Below, piece by piece: positions 9,679-17,441 of a stretch of 64,000 bases of DNA. A program made the translations under genes and the position numbers. The stretch's first letter is position 1; each line of letters opens with the position of its first letter. Source of the stretch: Salinispora oceanensis (lineage in GTDB: Bacteria > Actinomycetota > Actinomycetes > Mycobacteriales > Micromonosporaceae); NCBI RefSeq assembly GCF_000383575.1, contig NZ_KB911579.1, positions 4,921,424-4,985,423 of the forward strand, in the 5' to 3' direction. The notes below the pieces were generated by a model. The model was given only the letters and a program-made list of their open reading frames with translations, made no database searches and was not told where the DNA came from.

Positions 9679-9724
9679 CCGGGCGTTGCCGGAACCGGCC
9701 GTGGCCGGTTCCGGCAACGCCCGG
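9679..9724. repeat. Perfect inverted repeat, 22-bp arms, 2-nt loop
   Basis: The left arm 9679-9700 is the exact reverse complement of 9703-9724, with only GT between them. The core reads GCCGGAACCGGCC / GGCCGGTTCCGGC. It lies in the SARP/LuxR-type spacer, 238 bases before the rightward gene. There is no T-tract, so a classical Rho-independent terminator is not shown. A bidirectional insulator, a protein-binding dyad or a small mobile palindrome are alternatives. Confidence 0.85.
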
Positions 9725-9903
9725 GCAGCCAGGACCGATGGGCCGGCCCGGACGACGGCGACGCTCCGGCACGGGGAGGCGGGGATGACACCGAGCCGGG
9801 TGTCCGGAGCGACCCGGGGTACCGGAGGCCGACCGACCTGGGCACGGGTCGCACCACGAAGGTCGCCCGATACCAACCAAAGGCGGGCCTCAATATCTGA
9901 GCC

Positions 9904-9931
9904 TTGCGAAGGGGGCAGATTTCACTAATGT
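9904..9931 (+). promoter_or_regulatory. Possible promoter of the LuxR-type regulator
   Basis: TTGCGA at 9904-9909 and TAATGT at 9926-9931 are separated by 16 bases and would give a leader of about 25 nt before the TTG start. The -35 match is moderate; this is position-based inference only. Confidence 0.25.
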
Positions 9932-9961
9932 GAACACCTGGTAGGACTGGTGGAGGCAACC

Positions 9962-10933
9962 TTGCTCGACAGGCTAGGCATATCGGCGGGAATCGAAGCC
10001 GTCTACTGGGCGATGGTGGAGCATCCGACCTGGAACGTCGATGAACTCGCCACGAGCCTGGACGTTCCGGAGGCGGTCATCCGCGATGCCTTCTCCGCCC
10101 TGGCCGACCAGGCAATCATCCCACCGCCGCCCCACCAGGAAGGCAGTCTGCGCTCGGTGAGCCTGCGGCTCGGCCTGCTCGCCCTGCTGCACCAGGCCGA
10201 GCAGCAGACGATCACGCAGCAGGCGAAGCTCCTGGCGGCCCGGGCCTCGGTGCTCGCCCACACTGCCAGTCACGACACCCACCGCGGGCGGGAGGAGATC
10301 GTGCGGCTGGAGGGAGCCGACACCGTGTGGGAACGCCTGACCGAGCACGCCTGCACCGCATCCGAGAGCATCATGACGCTGACCACCGGCCGGGCGATGC
10401 CACCGGGAAGCATCGAGACCGCCAAGACGCTGACCCGGATCGCCCTCTCCCGCGGGGTGACGATCCGCCACATATACCAGGAAAGCACACTGGACGACGC
10501 CGGTTCCCGAGCGTACGCCGAGCTGATGGCGGAACAGGGCGAGGAGAGTCGGGTGATGACCGAAGCGCCGATTCGGATGACCCTGGTCGACCGACAGTTC
10601 GCTCTCATCCCGATCGGGCCGCAACCCCGCCGGGGCGCGTTGGAGATCCGCGGTAGCTCCCTGGTCTCCACCCTGTGCCTCCTCTTCGACCTACTCTGGG
10701 AGAAGAGCAGAGAGTTCCCGAGGTCCGCCACGGCCGACGGGGACGGCCTAACTGACCAAACCGTCGCCATCCTCCGGCTACTCCGGCAAGGGCTTACCGA
10801 CGAGGCGATTGGCCGCCAACTCCAACTCTCCGAGCGGACCGTCCGTCGCACCGTCCATGACCTGATGCGACGCCTCGAGGTGAAGAGTCGATTCCAGGCC
10901 GGAGTGGAAGTGGCACTGCGCCGCTGGATCTAA
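9962..10933 (+). CDS. TrmB-like/LuxR-type HTH transcriptional regulator
   Basis: About 323 residues. An N-terminal winged helix (TrmB-like, residues about 5-50) leads into a phospholipase-D-like/TrmB effector region. A C-terminal LuxR helix-turn-helix occupies the last 60 residues (GLTDEAIGRQLQLSERTVRR). I prefer the TTG start because GGAGG at 9952-9956 sits 5 nt before it; the in-frame GTG at 9950 overlaps that site. The gene diverges from the SARP-led operon, and regulators of this architecture are common beside RiPP clusters, so it probably controls this cluster. The effector is unknown. Confidence 0.82.
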   Translation: MLDRLGISAGIEAVYWAMVEHPTWNVDELATSLDVPEAVIRDAFSALADQAIIPPPPHQEGSLRSVSLRLGLLALLHQAEQQTITQQAKLLAARASVLAHTASHDTHRGREEIVRLEGADTVWERLTEHACTASESIMTLTTGRAMPPGSIETAKTLTRIALSRGVTIRHIYQESTLDDAGSRAYAELMAEQGEESRVMTEAPIRMTLVDRQFALIPIGPQPRRGALEIRGSSLVSTLCLLFDLLWEKSREFPRSATADGDGLTDQTVAILRLLRQGLTDEAIGRQLQLSERTVRRTVHDLMRRLEVKSRFQAGVEVALRRWI

Positions 10934-11379
10934 CCCGTCGGCGGGCCACCGCGTCGACGGATCCGGCACCGGCGAACCGGGGTGAACTGCTGGCGCCGCC
11001 ATTCGAGATCCTCGCCCGCGACCACCACGCTGCGCACGCTTGGAGAGGCCAGGCCGGCCGGGATTCGAAACGATGAGGACATCAGCTGCCGGCATCGCCG
11101 AAAGCTCACTGTTCGAATCGGCGGAGGTTCACACCTGGCTGGACCGGGCTGGCCTCACCGTTCGCCACCAGGACACGCCCGGAACGTTCCTGTTCACCAC
11201 CGCGGAACGCCGGTCCTGACCCGCCCTGCCGGAGTACGTGCCCGCTCGTGCGCCGTCGTCGGTCCGGGTGACGGCGCCGGGCCCGGCTTCGGCCGGCCGG
11301 ACCCGCCACCCGGTATGCTGATTTGGAGATCGACTACCGTCAGGGCAGCCCCGGCCGCCGTAACGATGCGGGAGGTACG
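10934..11379. other. Spacer of 446 bases with a decayed coding remnant
   Basis: Between the LuxR-type gene and the ECF sigma gene. No intact gene. Codon-like sequence in shifting frames runs from about 10980 to 11219 and ends in the fragment described at 11073-11219. The rest shows nothing recognisable, and no clear promoter for the sigma gene was found. Confidence 0.5.
11073..11219 (+). pseudogene. Possible C-terminal remnant of a SAM methyltransferase
   Basis: A 48-codon frame ending in TGA reads like the end of a class I methyltransferase: ESAEVHTWLDRAGLTVRH, then FLFTTAERRS. In that family the last helix and strand have the pattern wL-aGl-v...fLF. Upstream sequence in another frame (GELLAPPFEILA) may be a further piece. 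There is no ribosome site before the ATG. It could also be a genuine short gene of unknown role; the methyltransferase origin is inference. Confidence 0.3.
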
Positions 11380-12645
11380 GTGCGCACGCACGCGAGGGCG
11401 GACTCGCGGGTCGTGGAAGTGTTGCGGGAGACGGCGCCACAGGTCCTCGCGACCATGGTCCGGCGTTTCCGGCAGTTCGAGGCCTGCGAGGACGCCGTGC
11501 AGGAGGCTCTGCTCGCGGCTTCTCTTCAGTGGCCCGACCAGGGAATCCCGGCGAACCCACGGGCCTGGCTCACCACCGTGGCGGCACGGCGTCTGACCGA
11601 CCAGTGGCGCAGCGACCAGGCGCGACGGCGGCGTGAGGCCACCGCGGCGGTACTCGGAACGCCCACCGAGTTCGCGGCGCCCGGCCCGGACGAGGCGCCC
11701 TCGGACCGCGACGACACCCTGGTGCTGCTGTTCCTGTGCTGTCACCCCGACCTGTCCCCGCCCTCGCAGGTGGCGCTCACCCTGCGCGCCTTCGGCGGAC
11801 TGACCACCGCCGAGATCGCCCGTGCCCTGCTCACGCCGGAGTCGACCGTCGCCCAGCGGATCAGCCGCGCCAAGCAGCGGATCAGGTCGGCGGGCATCCA
11901 GTACCCCCTGTCGGGCGAGATGTACACCAGCCGACTCCGGATGGTGCTGCACGTGCTCTATCTGATCTTCAACGAGGGGTATACCGCCACCTCGGGCCCG
12001 GACCTGCTGCGCACCGAGCTGACCCGGGAGGCGATCCGGCTGACCCGGACGGTGTACCGGCTCCTGCCGGACGACGGCGAGGTCGCGGGCCTGTTGGCCC
12101 TGATGCTGCTCACCGATGCCCGCAGTGGGGCCCGGACCACCCCGGACGGTGCCCTCATCCCGCTCGACGAGCAGGACCGCACCCGCTGGAGCCAGCAGAT
12201 CATCCAGCAGGGCACCGAGCTCGTCACCCGTGCGCTGGCCTCCGGCGGGCCGGTGGGCCAGTATCAGTTGCAGGCCGCCATCGCCGCGGTGCACGCGGAG
12301 GCGGCACGGCCGCAGGACACCGACTGGCGTCAAATCTCCGCGCTGTACCAACTACTCGAGAAGACCTCCCCCAACCCCATGATCACCCTCAGTCGGGCCG
12401 TGGCCGAGGCGATGGTGTGCGGCCCCGAGGAGGGCCTCGCGCTGCTGGCGCCCCTCAATCGGGACAAGCGGATGCGTGATCACCATCGCTTCCACGCGGT
12501 GCGCGGGCACCTGCTGGAAATGGCCGGAGATCTCAGCGCGGCCCGGGACTGCTACGAGGCGGCCGCGCAACGTACCAACAGCGTGCCCGAACAGCGCTAC
12601 CTGGCCCTCCGCCGCAACCGGCTCGGCAATTCGACCCGCCGTTAG
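11380..12645 (+). CDS. ECF RNA polymerase sigma factor with DUF6596/TPR-like tail (ECF42 type)
   Basis: 421 residues. Sigma region 2 is at about residues 15-80 (CEDAVQEALLAA, then PRAWLTTVAARR). Region 4 is near 140-180 (LTTAEIARALLTPESTVAQR). A helical C-terminal extension of over 200 residues follows, with TPR-like repeats near the end (MAGDLSAARDCYEAA). That extension replaces an anti-sigma factor in ECF42-type proteins, which are typically encoded beside DGPF/YCII proteins, as is the case at 14491. The GTG start has GGGAGGT 4 nt upstream; an in-frame TTG at 11323 has none. The convergent MFS gene follows after a strong hairpin. Confidence 0.9.
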   Translation: MRTHARADSRVVEVLRETAPQVLATMVRRFRQFEACEDAVQEALLAASLQWPDQGIPANPRAWLTTVAARRLTDQWRSDQARRRREATAAVLGTPTEFAAPGPDEAPSDRDDTLVLLFLCCHPDLSPPSQVALTLRAFGGLTTAEIARALLTPESTVAQRISRAKQRIRSAGIQYPLSGEMYTSRLRMVLHVLYLIFNEGYTATSGPDLLRTELTREAIRLTRTVYRLLPDDGEVAGLLALMLLTDARSGARTTPDGALIPLDEQDRTRWSQQIIQQGTELVTRALASGGPVGQYQLQAAIAAVHAEAARPQDTDWRQISALYQLLEKTSPNPMITLSRAVAEAMVCGPEEGLALLAPLNRDKRMRDHHRFHAVRGHLLEMAGDLSAARDCYEAAAQRTNSVPEQRYLALRRNRLGNSTRR

Positions 12646-12648
12646 CTC

Positions 12649-12682
12649 GCACCCGGCCCCGGCGAGACCCGGGGCCGGGTGC
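12649..12682. terminator. Bidirectional hairpin terminator
   Basis: Perfect 14-bp stem (12649-12662 with 12669-12682) and a 6-nt loop, starting 4 bases after the sigma-factor stop. It serves the convergent sigma and MFS genes. Confidence 0.75.
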
Positions 12683-12701
12683 GTGCTGCCCTCGGTGGCG
12701 C

Positions 12702-14276
12702 CTACCGGGCCGGCGTCGGCTGGGTACCCGACCCGGCCTCCTCCGCCGCGCTCGCCTCGTCGGCGCCGTCGCCGTCGCCGCGGAAACTCATGATGAGAGC
12801 CAGGACCAGAGCCACCATCACCGCCACGGCGATCGCGGCCGCGACGTTCAGCCCACTGGTGAACGCGTCGCGCGCCAGCGCGATGAGCCCCGGATCACCG
12901 CTGGCCGTGGCACCGCCGATCGTCTGGCGTGCGCTGTCGGCCACCGCCGACGGATAGGCGCTGAGGTCCGCGTCGGCCATCTGGCCGCGATAGACCGCAG
13001 CACCGGCGCTGCCCAGCAACGCCAGGCCCAGCGACGTACCGAACAGGTTGCTGGTCTCGGAGATCGACGCGGCAGAGCCGGCGCGCTCCGGCGGGGCGGA
13101 GCCGACCACGATCCCGGTGCCGAGCGCGAACAGCGGCCCAACGCCGAAGGCCACCACGGCGATCGACGTCACCACCCCAATCAGCCACCCGTTGGTCCCT
13201 GCCTGGGTGAGCACCAGCAACGCCGCCGCGGAACCGCTCACCCCGAGAGTGATCGCGGTCTGCGGCCGCATGCTGCGCACCAGGACCGGCGCCAGCAGGC
13301 TGCCCGCCGCGATACCCAGCCCGGTGGCGGACATCCAGAGCCCCGACTCGCTGGGCGAGCGCCCGGCGACGCTCTGAATGTACTGGGCGGTGAACATGCT
13401 GGTCCCGCCGAACGCGCCGGAGCCGACGAGCATCGCGGGCAGCACCACCCGGATCTTCCGTTGCCGCAGCAGGCTCAGGTCCACCAGGGGGTTGGGCAGG
13501 CGGAGCTGCCGGCGCACGAAGAGGACCGCGACAACCAGGCCGACCATGATCGCGCCGACCGCCACCGGCAGGTCGGTCTCGTCGGCGGCAAGGTTCTTGA
13601 TGCCGTAGATGATCAGCAGGACGGCCGCCAGCGACAACGCCACGCTGACCAGATCGATCCGCCCGATCGCCTCCGGGTTGCGGTACTCCGGCAGCAACGA
13701 CGGTCCGGCGGCCAGCAACACCGCCATCACCGGCACCGCGATGAGGAACACCGACCCCCACCACCAGTGGTCCAGCATGACCCCGCCGACTACCGGACCG
13801 GTGGCACCGCCGGCGAACAGGCAGGTCGCCCAGATGGAGATCGCGACACCGCGCTGCCGGTCGTCCCGGAACATATTGCTGATCAGCGCCAGGGTCGAGG
13901 GGGCGATAGTGGCCCCCGCGACACCGAGCAGTGCCCGGGAGAAGATCAGCATCTCCGGGCTGTTCGAGTACGCCGTCAAGACCGAGGCGAGGGCGAACCC
14001 GACCGCACCGATCAGCAACAGCCGGCGGCGGCCGATCCGGTCCCCCAGCGTGCCCATCGTGATCACGAAGCCGGCGAGCAGGAAGGTGTAGATGTCGGTG
14101 ATCCAGAGCTGCTGGCTACTGGTGGCCCCGAGGTCGGCGCTCAGGTGCGGCAACGCCAGAAAGAGAACACCGATGTCGAAGGCCACCAGCAGGGTGGCGA
14201 CGGCCAGAACAGCCAGGCCGGTCCACTCACGGCGCCCAGCGCGTTGATTCGGCGCAGCTGATGTCGCGTCTCGCAT
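12702..14276 (-). CDS. MFS drug efflux transporter, DHA2 (14-TM) family
   Basis: 524 residues with about 14 hydrophobic segments. The conserved signatures are FDIGVLFLALPHL in TM1, WITDIYTFLLAGF, and GTLGDRIGRRRLLLIGA in the 2-3 loop (motif A). The start ATG at 14274-14276 has AGAAAGGAAG upstream; longer frames reaching to 14606 run into the divergent gene and were rejected. The gene belongs to the ECF42-like module. The bases 55-83 upstream of the start carry a TGTCGA/CGACTC pair at promoter spacing. The exported compound is unknown; antiseptics or antibiotics are usual for DHA2. Confidence 0.88.
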   Translation of the reverse strand: MRDATSAAPNQRAGRREWTGLAVLAVATLLVAFDIGVLFLALPHLSADLGATSSQQLWITDIYTFLLAGFVITMGTLGDRIGRRRLLLIGAVGFALASVLTAYSNSPEMLIFSRALLGVAGATIAPSTLALISNMFRDDRQRGVAISIWATCLFAGGATGPVVGGVMLDHWWWGSVFLIAVPVMAVLLAAGPSLLPEYRNPEAIGRIDLVSVALSLAAVLLIIYGIKNLAADETDLPVAVGAIMVGLVVAVLFVRRQLRLPNPLVDLSLLRQRKIRVVLPAMLVGSGAFGGTSMFTAQYIQSVAGRSPSESGLWMSATGLGIAAGSLLAPVLVRSMRPQTAITLGVSGSAAALLVLTQAGTNGWLIGVVTSIAVVAFGVGPLFALGTGIVVGSAPPERAGSAASISETSNLFGTSLGLALLGSAGAAVYRGQMADADLSAYPSAVADSARQTIGGATASGDPGLIALARDAFTSGLNVAAAIAVAVMVALVLALIMSFRGDGDGADEASAAEEAGSGTQPTPAR

Positions 14277-14330
14277 GCGAGTCTTCCTTTCTGCACGAGC
14301 CCCGGTCAGGCGAGGCATTACTTCCCTTAT

Positions 14331-14359
14331 GAGTCGGACCCGGGCCGGTGATCTCGACA
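14331..14359 (-). promoter_or_regulatory. Candidate ECF42-type promoter for the DHA2 pump
   Basis: On the minus strand TGTCGA (14359-14354) is followed by exactly 17 bases and then CGACTC (14336-14331). The -35 hexamer and the CGA-type -10 match the ECF42 promoter consensus reported for Streptomyces as I recall it. It lies 55 bases before the ATG of the pump, in a module led by an ECF42-like sigma factor. Confidence 0.55.
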
Positions 14360-14490
14360 TCTCCCTCCCCGGCATCACGGACACGCGGCGTTCCCGCGCC
14401 GTTCGTTGCCGGCGTACTGTGTCGCACGTAGAATTCGCACTCCCTGCCCGAAATGCGTAGCGCGCTGGGAGGCTGAGAAGGAGCCCGGAC

Positions 14491-14853
14491 TTGAAGTACA
14501 TGCTGCTCATCCACAATGACCCCGCCGCCATGCAGCGCCTCTCCCAAGCCGAGCAGGAAAAGATCATGGCAGATGTCGGCGGAATCATGAAAGAACTCAC
14601 CGCCAATCGCGAGCTGGTTGGCGGCGCCGCTCTGACCGATGTCTCCCAGAGTCGAACCGTGAGGGTGGTCGACGGAGCGGTAGCGACGACCGACGGTCCA
14701 TTCGCGGAGGTGAAGGAGCACCTGGCGGGCTACATCACGGTGGACGTAGCGAGCCTGGAGCGGGCCATCGAGATCGCCTCCCGGTGGCCCGACGCCCGTA
14801 CCGGCGCGATGGAGGTACGCCCAATCCTCGACACGATCACCGTTGACGAGTAG
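14491..14853 (+). CDS. YCII/DGPF-domain protein
   Basis: 120-residue YCII-related protein starting KYMLLIHNDPAAMQ. The motif TDGPFAEVKEHLAGY is the DGPF signature near residues 70-84, and DARTGAMEVRPIL closes the fold. TTG start with GAAGGAG 8 nt upstream. DGPF proteins are the standard genomic companions of ECF42 sigma factors; their biochemical role is not established. It diverges from the DHA2 pump and ends just before a perfect hairpin shared with the convergent reductase gene. Its own promoter was not recognised with confidence. Confidence 0.88.
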   Translation: MKYMLLIHNDPAAMQRLSQAEQEKIMADVGGIMKELTANRELVGGAALTDVSQSRTVRVVDGAVATTDGPFAEVKEHLAGYITVDVASLERAIEIASRWPDARTGAMEVRPILDTITVDE

Positions 14854-14867
14854 GTAGCCGCCGACGA

Positions 14868-14913
14868 GCCTGCGGCGGCGGTGACGCCCAGGAACGCCAC
14901 CGCCGCCGCAGGC
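14868..14913. terminator. Bidirectional hairpin terminator
   Basis: Perfect 16-bp stem (14868-14883 with 14898-14913) and 14-nt loop between the convergent DGPF and reductase genes. Confidence 0.75.
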
Positions 14914-14915
14914 AG

Positions 14916-15494
14916 TCAGCGCGCCGACGCCTCGTGAGCTGGCTGATACTGCAAGATCACCGCCGATGAGTCGGCGGTCCGCGCATTGACCAGCTGAAGG
15001 TTCACCCGCTGCTCCGGCTCGCGGAACAGCGGATTGCCTCCGCCGAGCACGACCGGCTGCACGGCGACGTGATACTCGTCGATCAGCCCCAGCGCCGTCA
15101 GCGCGGCCGGCAGCCGGGAGCCGCCGCTGAGCAGCAGGTCCTTGCCCGGCTGCCGCTTGAGCGCGGTCACCTCGTCGTGGAGGTTGCCCCCGATCACCCG
15201 GGTGTTCCAGTCGGCCTCCTCCAGGGTCCGGGAGAAGACAACCTTCGGCGTCTCGCGCCAGATCGGCGCAAATTTCAGATCGTGCTCGTCTTCCGAGATC
15301 GACTCCGCATTTGGCCAGTAGCCGGACATCATCTCCCACACACCCCGGCCGTACAGGAAGGTGTCCGCCCGCTCGTGTAAGCGGTCGCTGTACTCCCCGA
15401 TCTCCGGGCCGAGCGAAGCCCAGTCGAACTCGCCATTCGGCCCGTCGACATACCCGTCCACCGACGTCATCACCCACTGGATGATCTTCCGCAT
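14916..15494 (-). CDS. Dihydrofolate reductase family protein (RibD C-terminal-like)
   Basis: 192 residues opening MRKIIQWVMTSVDGYVDGPNGEFDW, the N-terminal pattern of RibD-C/DHFR-like reductases. GRGVWEMMSGYWP is near residue 50, and GKDLLLSGGSRLPAALTALGLIDEY (the NADPH-side GG loop) near 118. The start at 15494 follows AGAGGGGGA. The longer frame to 15611 adds non-conserved residues. The natural substrate is unknown; such proteins often accompany ECF/DGPF modules. The sequence upstream on the minus strand has TGTCAC-N16-CGACAG, a weaker version of the promoter before the DHA2 pump. Confidence 0.85.
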   Translation of the reverse strand: MRKIIQWVMTSVDGYVDGPNGEFDWASLGPEIGEYSDRLHERADTFLYGRGVWEMMSGYWPNAESISEDEHDLKFAPIWRETPKVVFSRTLEEADWNTRVIGGNLHDEVTALKRQPGKDLLLSGGSRLPAALTALGLIDEYHVAVQPVVLGGGNPLFREPEQRVNLQLVNARTADSSAVILQYQPAHEASAR

Positions 15495-15665
15495 GGGTGT
15501 ATCCCCCTCTGCTGTCGCGATTCCGTCCAGGACGTGACACCTGGTGCCGAGCCCTGCGGGGGTAGGTCCCTCAAGTAACTCGAACCCGTCGGGCAGTTCT
15601 CGACAGTTCACGGCACATCACCTGATCGCGGGACCGCGAGGATCGGCAGAACCGGAGGTCACCGG

Positions 15666-15878
15666 GTGGTCAGTGGTGGTACGGGGCGCGGCGCGCTGCT
15701 CGGCGACTTCGCCGGATTCCAGACCGTGCTGACCCGGGCCATGCACGACGTCCTGACCGCTGACGCATCCGGGGACACCCGCTTCCGGCAGGCCACCGGT
15801 GAGGCGCAGCGCCTGCTCGACAACTACGACGACCACCTCCGCGGCCGGCGACCGCGCGGGCACATCCAGATCCACTGA
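15666..15878 (+). CDS. Small hypothetical protein, possibly a solute-binding-protein remnant
   Basis: 70 codons from a GTG with GGAGGT 6 nt upstream, a good ribosome site. The product is polar and helical: FQTVLTRAMHDVLTADASG, then RQATGEAQRLLDNYDDHL. This pattern resembles the last two helices of sugar ABC solute-binding proteins, but no signal peptide or upper part is present. It may be a short real gene or the tail of a lost one. No homologous family is recognised with certainty. Confidence 0.4.
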   Translation: MVSGGTGRGALLGDFAGFQTVLTRAMHDVLTADASGDTRFRQATGEAQRLLDNYDDHLRGRRPRGHIQIH

Positions 15879-15986
15879 CCAACGCACCGGCCACTGGATC
15901 TGACCCAACGCAGCTTCAGCCGAGTCCATGTCACGTGTGGACTGATTCGGCCACCGCGTGAGCTCGCCGGTGGCGCAGCGGGTGAC

Positions 15987-16586
15987 CTAGTTGACCGGGG
16001 TCGGATGGTCGGCTTCGAACCGGGCTCGGGTCAGAAAAGCCAATTGGGCCCGCTTGTCGGGCAGGTCGATCTCCGCGGCGAAGGTGAACCCTTCGATTCG
16101 CAGCCGGCGCAGCGCGGTCTCGTTGCGCACGTCCGGCTCCACCACGATCCGCTGGGTGGTCGGATCTTGCAGCAGAAACCGGGCCAGCGCGGGACCGACG
16201 GCCGCGGTGAGACCGCGGAGGTAGCGCCGGGGCGGGTTGAGCAGCAGGTGCATCCCCATGTCCCCCGCCTGCACCGGATAACGTTCCCCCACCGGGTCGG
16301 CCGCCGGCTGGTAGCTCTGGAACAGCCCCACCGGCTCACCGTCCAGCAGAATCAGGTACGCGTGATGGGTGTCCAACCCGTAAAGGAACGCATAGGTCTC
16401 CCGCACCTGGTCGAGCCGGTGCGACCCCATGCCCCAGAACTGGTTCCGGGGTAAGGTCACCCAGTCGTGCAGCAGTTCGGCGTGCCGGTCGGGGCACACC
16501 GGCTCCAGCGTCAGTTCGCCAAGGTCGGGGATTCGCTCCTGGTAGATCACGTAGTCTCGCCCTTCGTTGGGTGCGTGGGTGAGCAT
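15987..16586 (-). CDS. IucB/AlcB-like siderophore N-acetyltransferase (GNAT)
   Basis: 199 residues of the Acetyltransf_8 (IucB, PvdYII, MbtK) type. FWGMGSHRLDQVRETY, then GDMGMHLLLNPPRRYLRGL (acetyl-CoA loop region), and VEPDVRNETALRRLRIEGF match the conserved family blocks. These enzymes acylate hydroxylamine or amine groups of siderophore precursors. It diverges from the siderophore-interacting protein gene across two overlapping iron-box-like sequences, so it should be induced under iron starvation. No siderophore synthetase is in the window, so the assembled siderophore is unknown. Confidence 0.82.
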   Translation of the reverse strand: MLTHAPNEGRDYVIYQERIPDLGELTLEPVCPDRHAELLHDWVTLPRNQFWGMGSHRLDQVRETYAFLYGLDTHHAYLILLDGEPVGLFQSYQPAADPVGERYPVQAGDMGMHLLLNPPRRYLRGLTAAVGPALARFLLQDPTTQRIVVEPDVRNETALRRLRIEGFTFAAEIDLPDKRAQLAFLTRARFEADHPTPVN

Positions 16587-16641
16587 CGGGCCAGCAGTTT
16601 GGTGCCCGGCGGGCAGGAAGCGGTACCATCAGGACTTCCGC

Positions 16642-16676
16642 TTAGGTTACCCTCTCCTAACTTAGGCTGACCTTAG
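16642..16676. promoter_or_regulatory. Overlapping DmdR/IdeR-like iron boxes
   Basis: The 19-mer at 16642-16660 agrees with the consensus TTAGGTTAGCCTAACCTAA at 16 of 19 positions. A second, overlapping element at 16658-16676 contains CTTAGGCTGACCTTAG. They lie 56 bases before the acetyltransferase start and 12 bases before the siderophore-interacting protein start, placed to repress both directions when iron is available. Confidence 0.8.
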
Positions 16677-16687
16677 CTGGAGGTCTT

Positions 16688-17398
16688 GTGAAACGGAACT
16701 GGGAGGGCCTGGTCCTCCGGGCCATGGGCGGTCGGGACTTCCGGCTCACCGTGTTGAGCACCGAGTCGGTGGCCGGGCGCTACCAGCGGCTACTCCTCGA
16801 CGACGGTGGGCTCCTGGCAGCGTGCGGCGCACACCCGACGATGTGGATCCGGCTCTGGTTCGATATCAACGGCCGGGCACACCAGCGGGCGTACACGCTG
16901 GTCGACCCAGACCCCGCAACCGGGCGGTTCACCCTGGAATTCGCCATCCACGACGGCTGCGCCGCCCGCTGGGCCACCACCGCGCAGGTTGGCGACACCA
17001 TCGACGCGACCGTGCAGGGCAGCGCCTTCCAGCTGCCCGACCCGGCGCCGAAGCACCTCTACCTGGTCGGGGACGCGGCATCGCTACCGGCGGTCAACAG
17101 CCTCCTCGACGCTGGCGCCGACATCCCCGCAACGGTATGGCTGGAGTTCGCTCATGAAGACGAGAAAGCACTGACTCCGCGCGCCCGGGCGCACCACGAC
17201 GTGACGTGGGTGCCGCGCCGCGACGACGGACAGCACCTGGTCGACACCGTCTGCGCCGCGCTACCGTCCGGCGAGACCGCGCACTACTGGGTGGCGTGCG
17301 AGGCGGCCAGCACCCGCCGCATCACCCGGCACGTACGACGGACGCTCGGCGTCGGCAAACACCAGCTCACCTCGCTCGGCTACTGGCGGGTCGCCTGA
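16688..17398 (+). CDS. Siderophore-interacting protein (FAD/NAD(P)H ferric reductase)
   Basis: 236-residue ViuB/YqjH-type reductase that releases iron from imported ferric siderophores. The FAD-binding barrel has RAYTLVDPDPATGRFTLEFAIH near residue 62. The NAD(P)H domain starts at YLVGDAASLPAVNSLLD near 122. GTG start with GGAGG 7 nt upstream, immediately after the iron boxes. The stop codon is followed by a 15-codon mini-frame leading into the MFS gene, so the two are probably co-transcribed. Confidence 0.9.
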   Translation: MKRNWEGLVLRAMGGRDFRLTVLSTESVAGRYQRLLLDDGGLLAACGAHPTMWIRLWFDINGRAHQRAYTLVDPDPATGRFTLEFAIHDGCAARWATTAQVGDTIDATVQGSAFQLPDPAPKHLYLVGDAASLPAVNSLLDAGADIPATVWLEFAHEDEKALTPRARAHHDVTWVPRRDDGQHLVDTVCAALPSGETAHYWVACEAASTRRITRHVRRTLGVGKHQLTSLGYWRVA

Positions 17399-17441
17399 TG
17401 GGCCTCGGCAGCCAGACCACGAACGACGAAACCGCGGCACG

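Larger units (their letters stand above)
9330..9961. other. Divergent regulatory spacer between SARP and LuxR-type regulator
   Basis: 632 bases without a convincing gene. Positions 9455-9570 are clearly richer in A/T than the surroundings and are the likely promoter zone of the SARP operon. A perfect palindrome sits at 9679-9724. Open frames on both strands here show no Cys/Ser/Thr-rich core behind an acidic leader, so I do not call a precursor peptide. Confidence 0.6.

Noticed and set aside
9330..9961. Search for a RiPP precursor peptide in the regulatory spacer
   Set aside because: Frames on both strands lack a leader/core layout and ribosome sites.
11055..11120. Sequences resembling a tRNA T-arm (GGATTCGAAAC and GTTCGAATC)
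   Set aside because: No 5-bp T-stem, acceptor stem or anticodon arm can be built around either.
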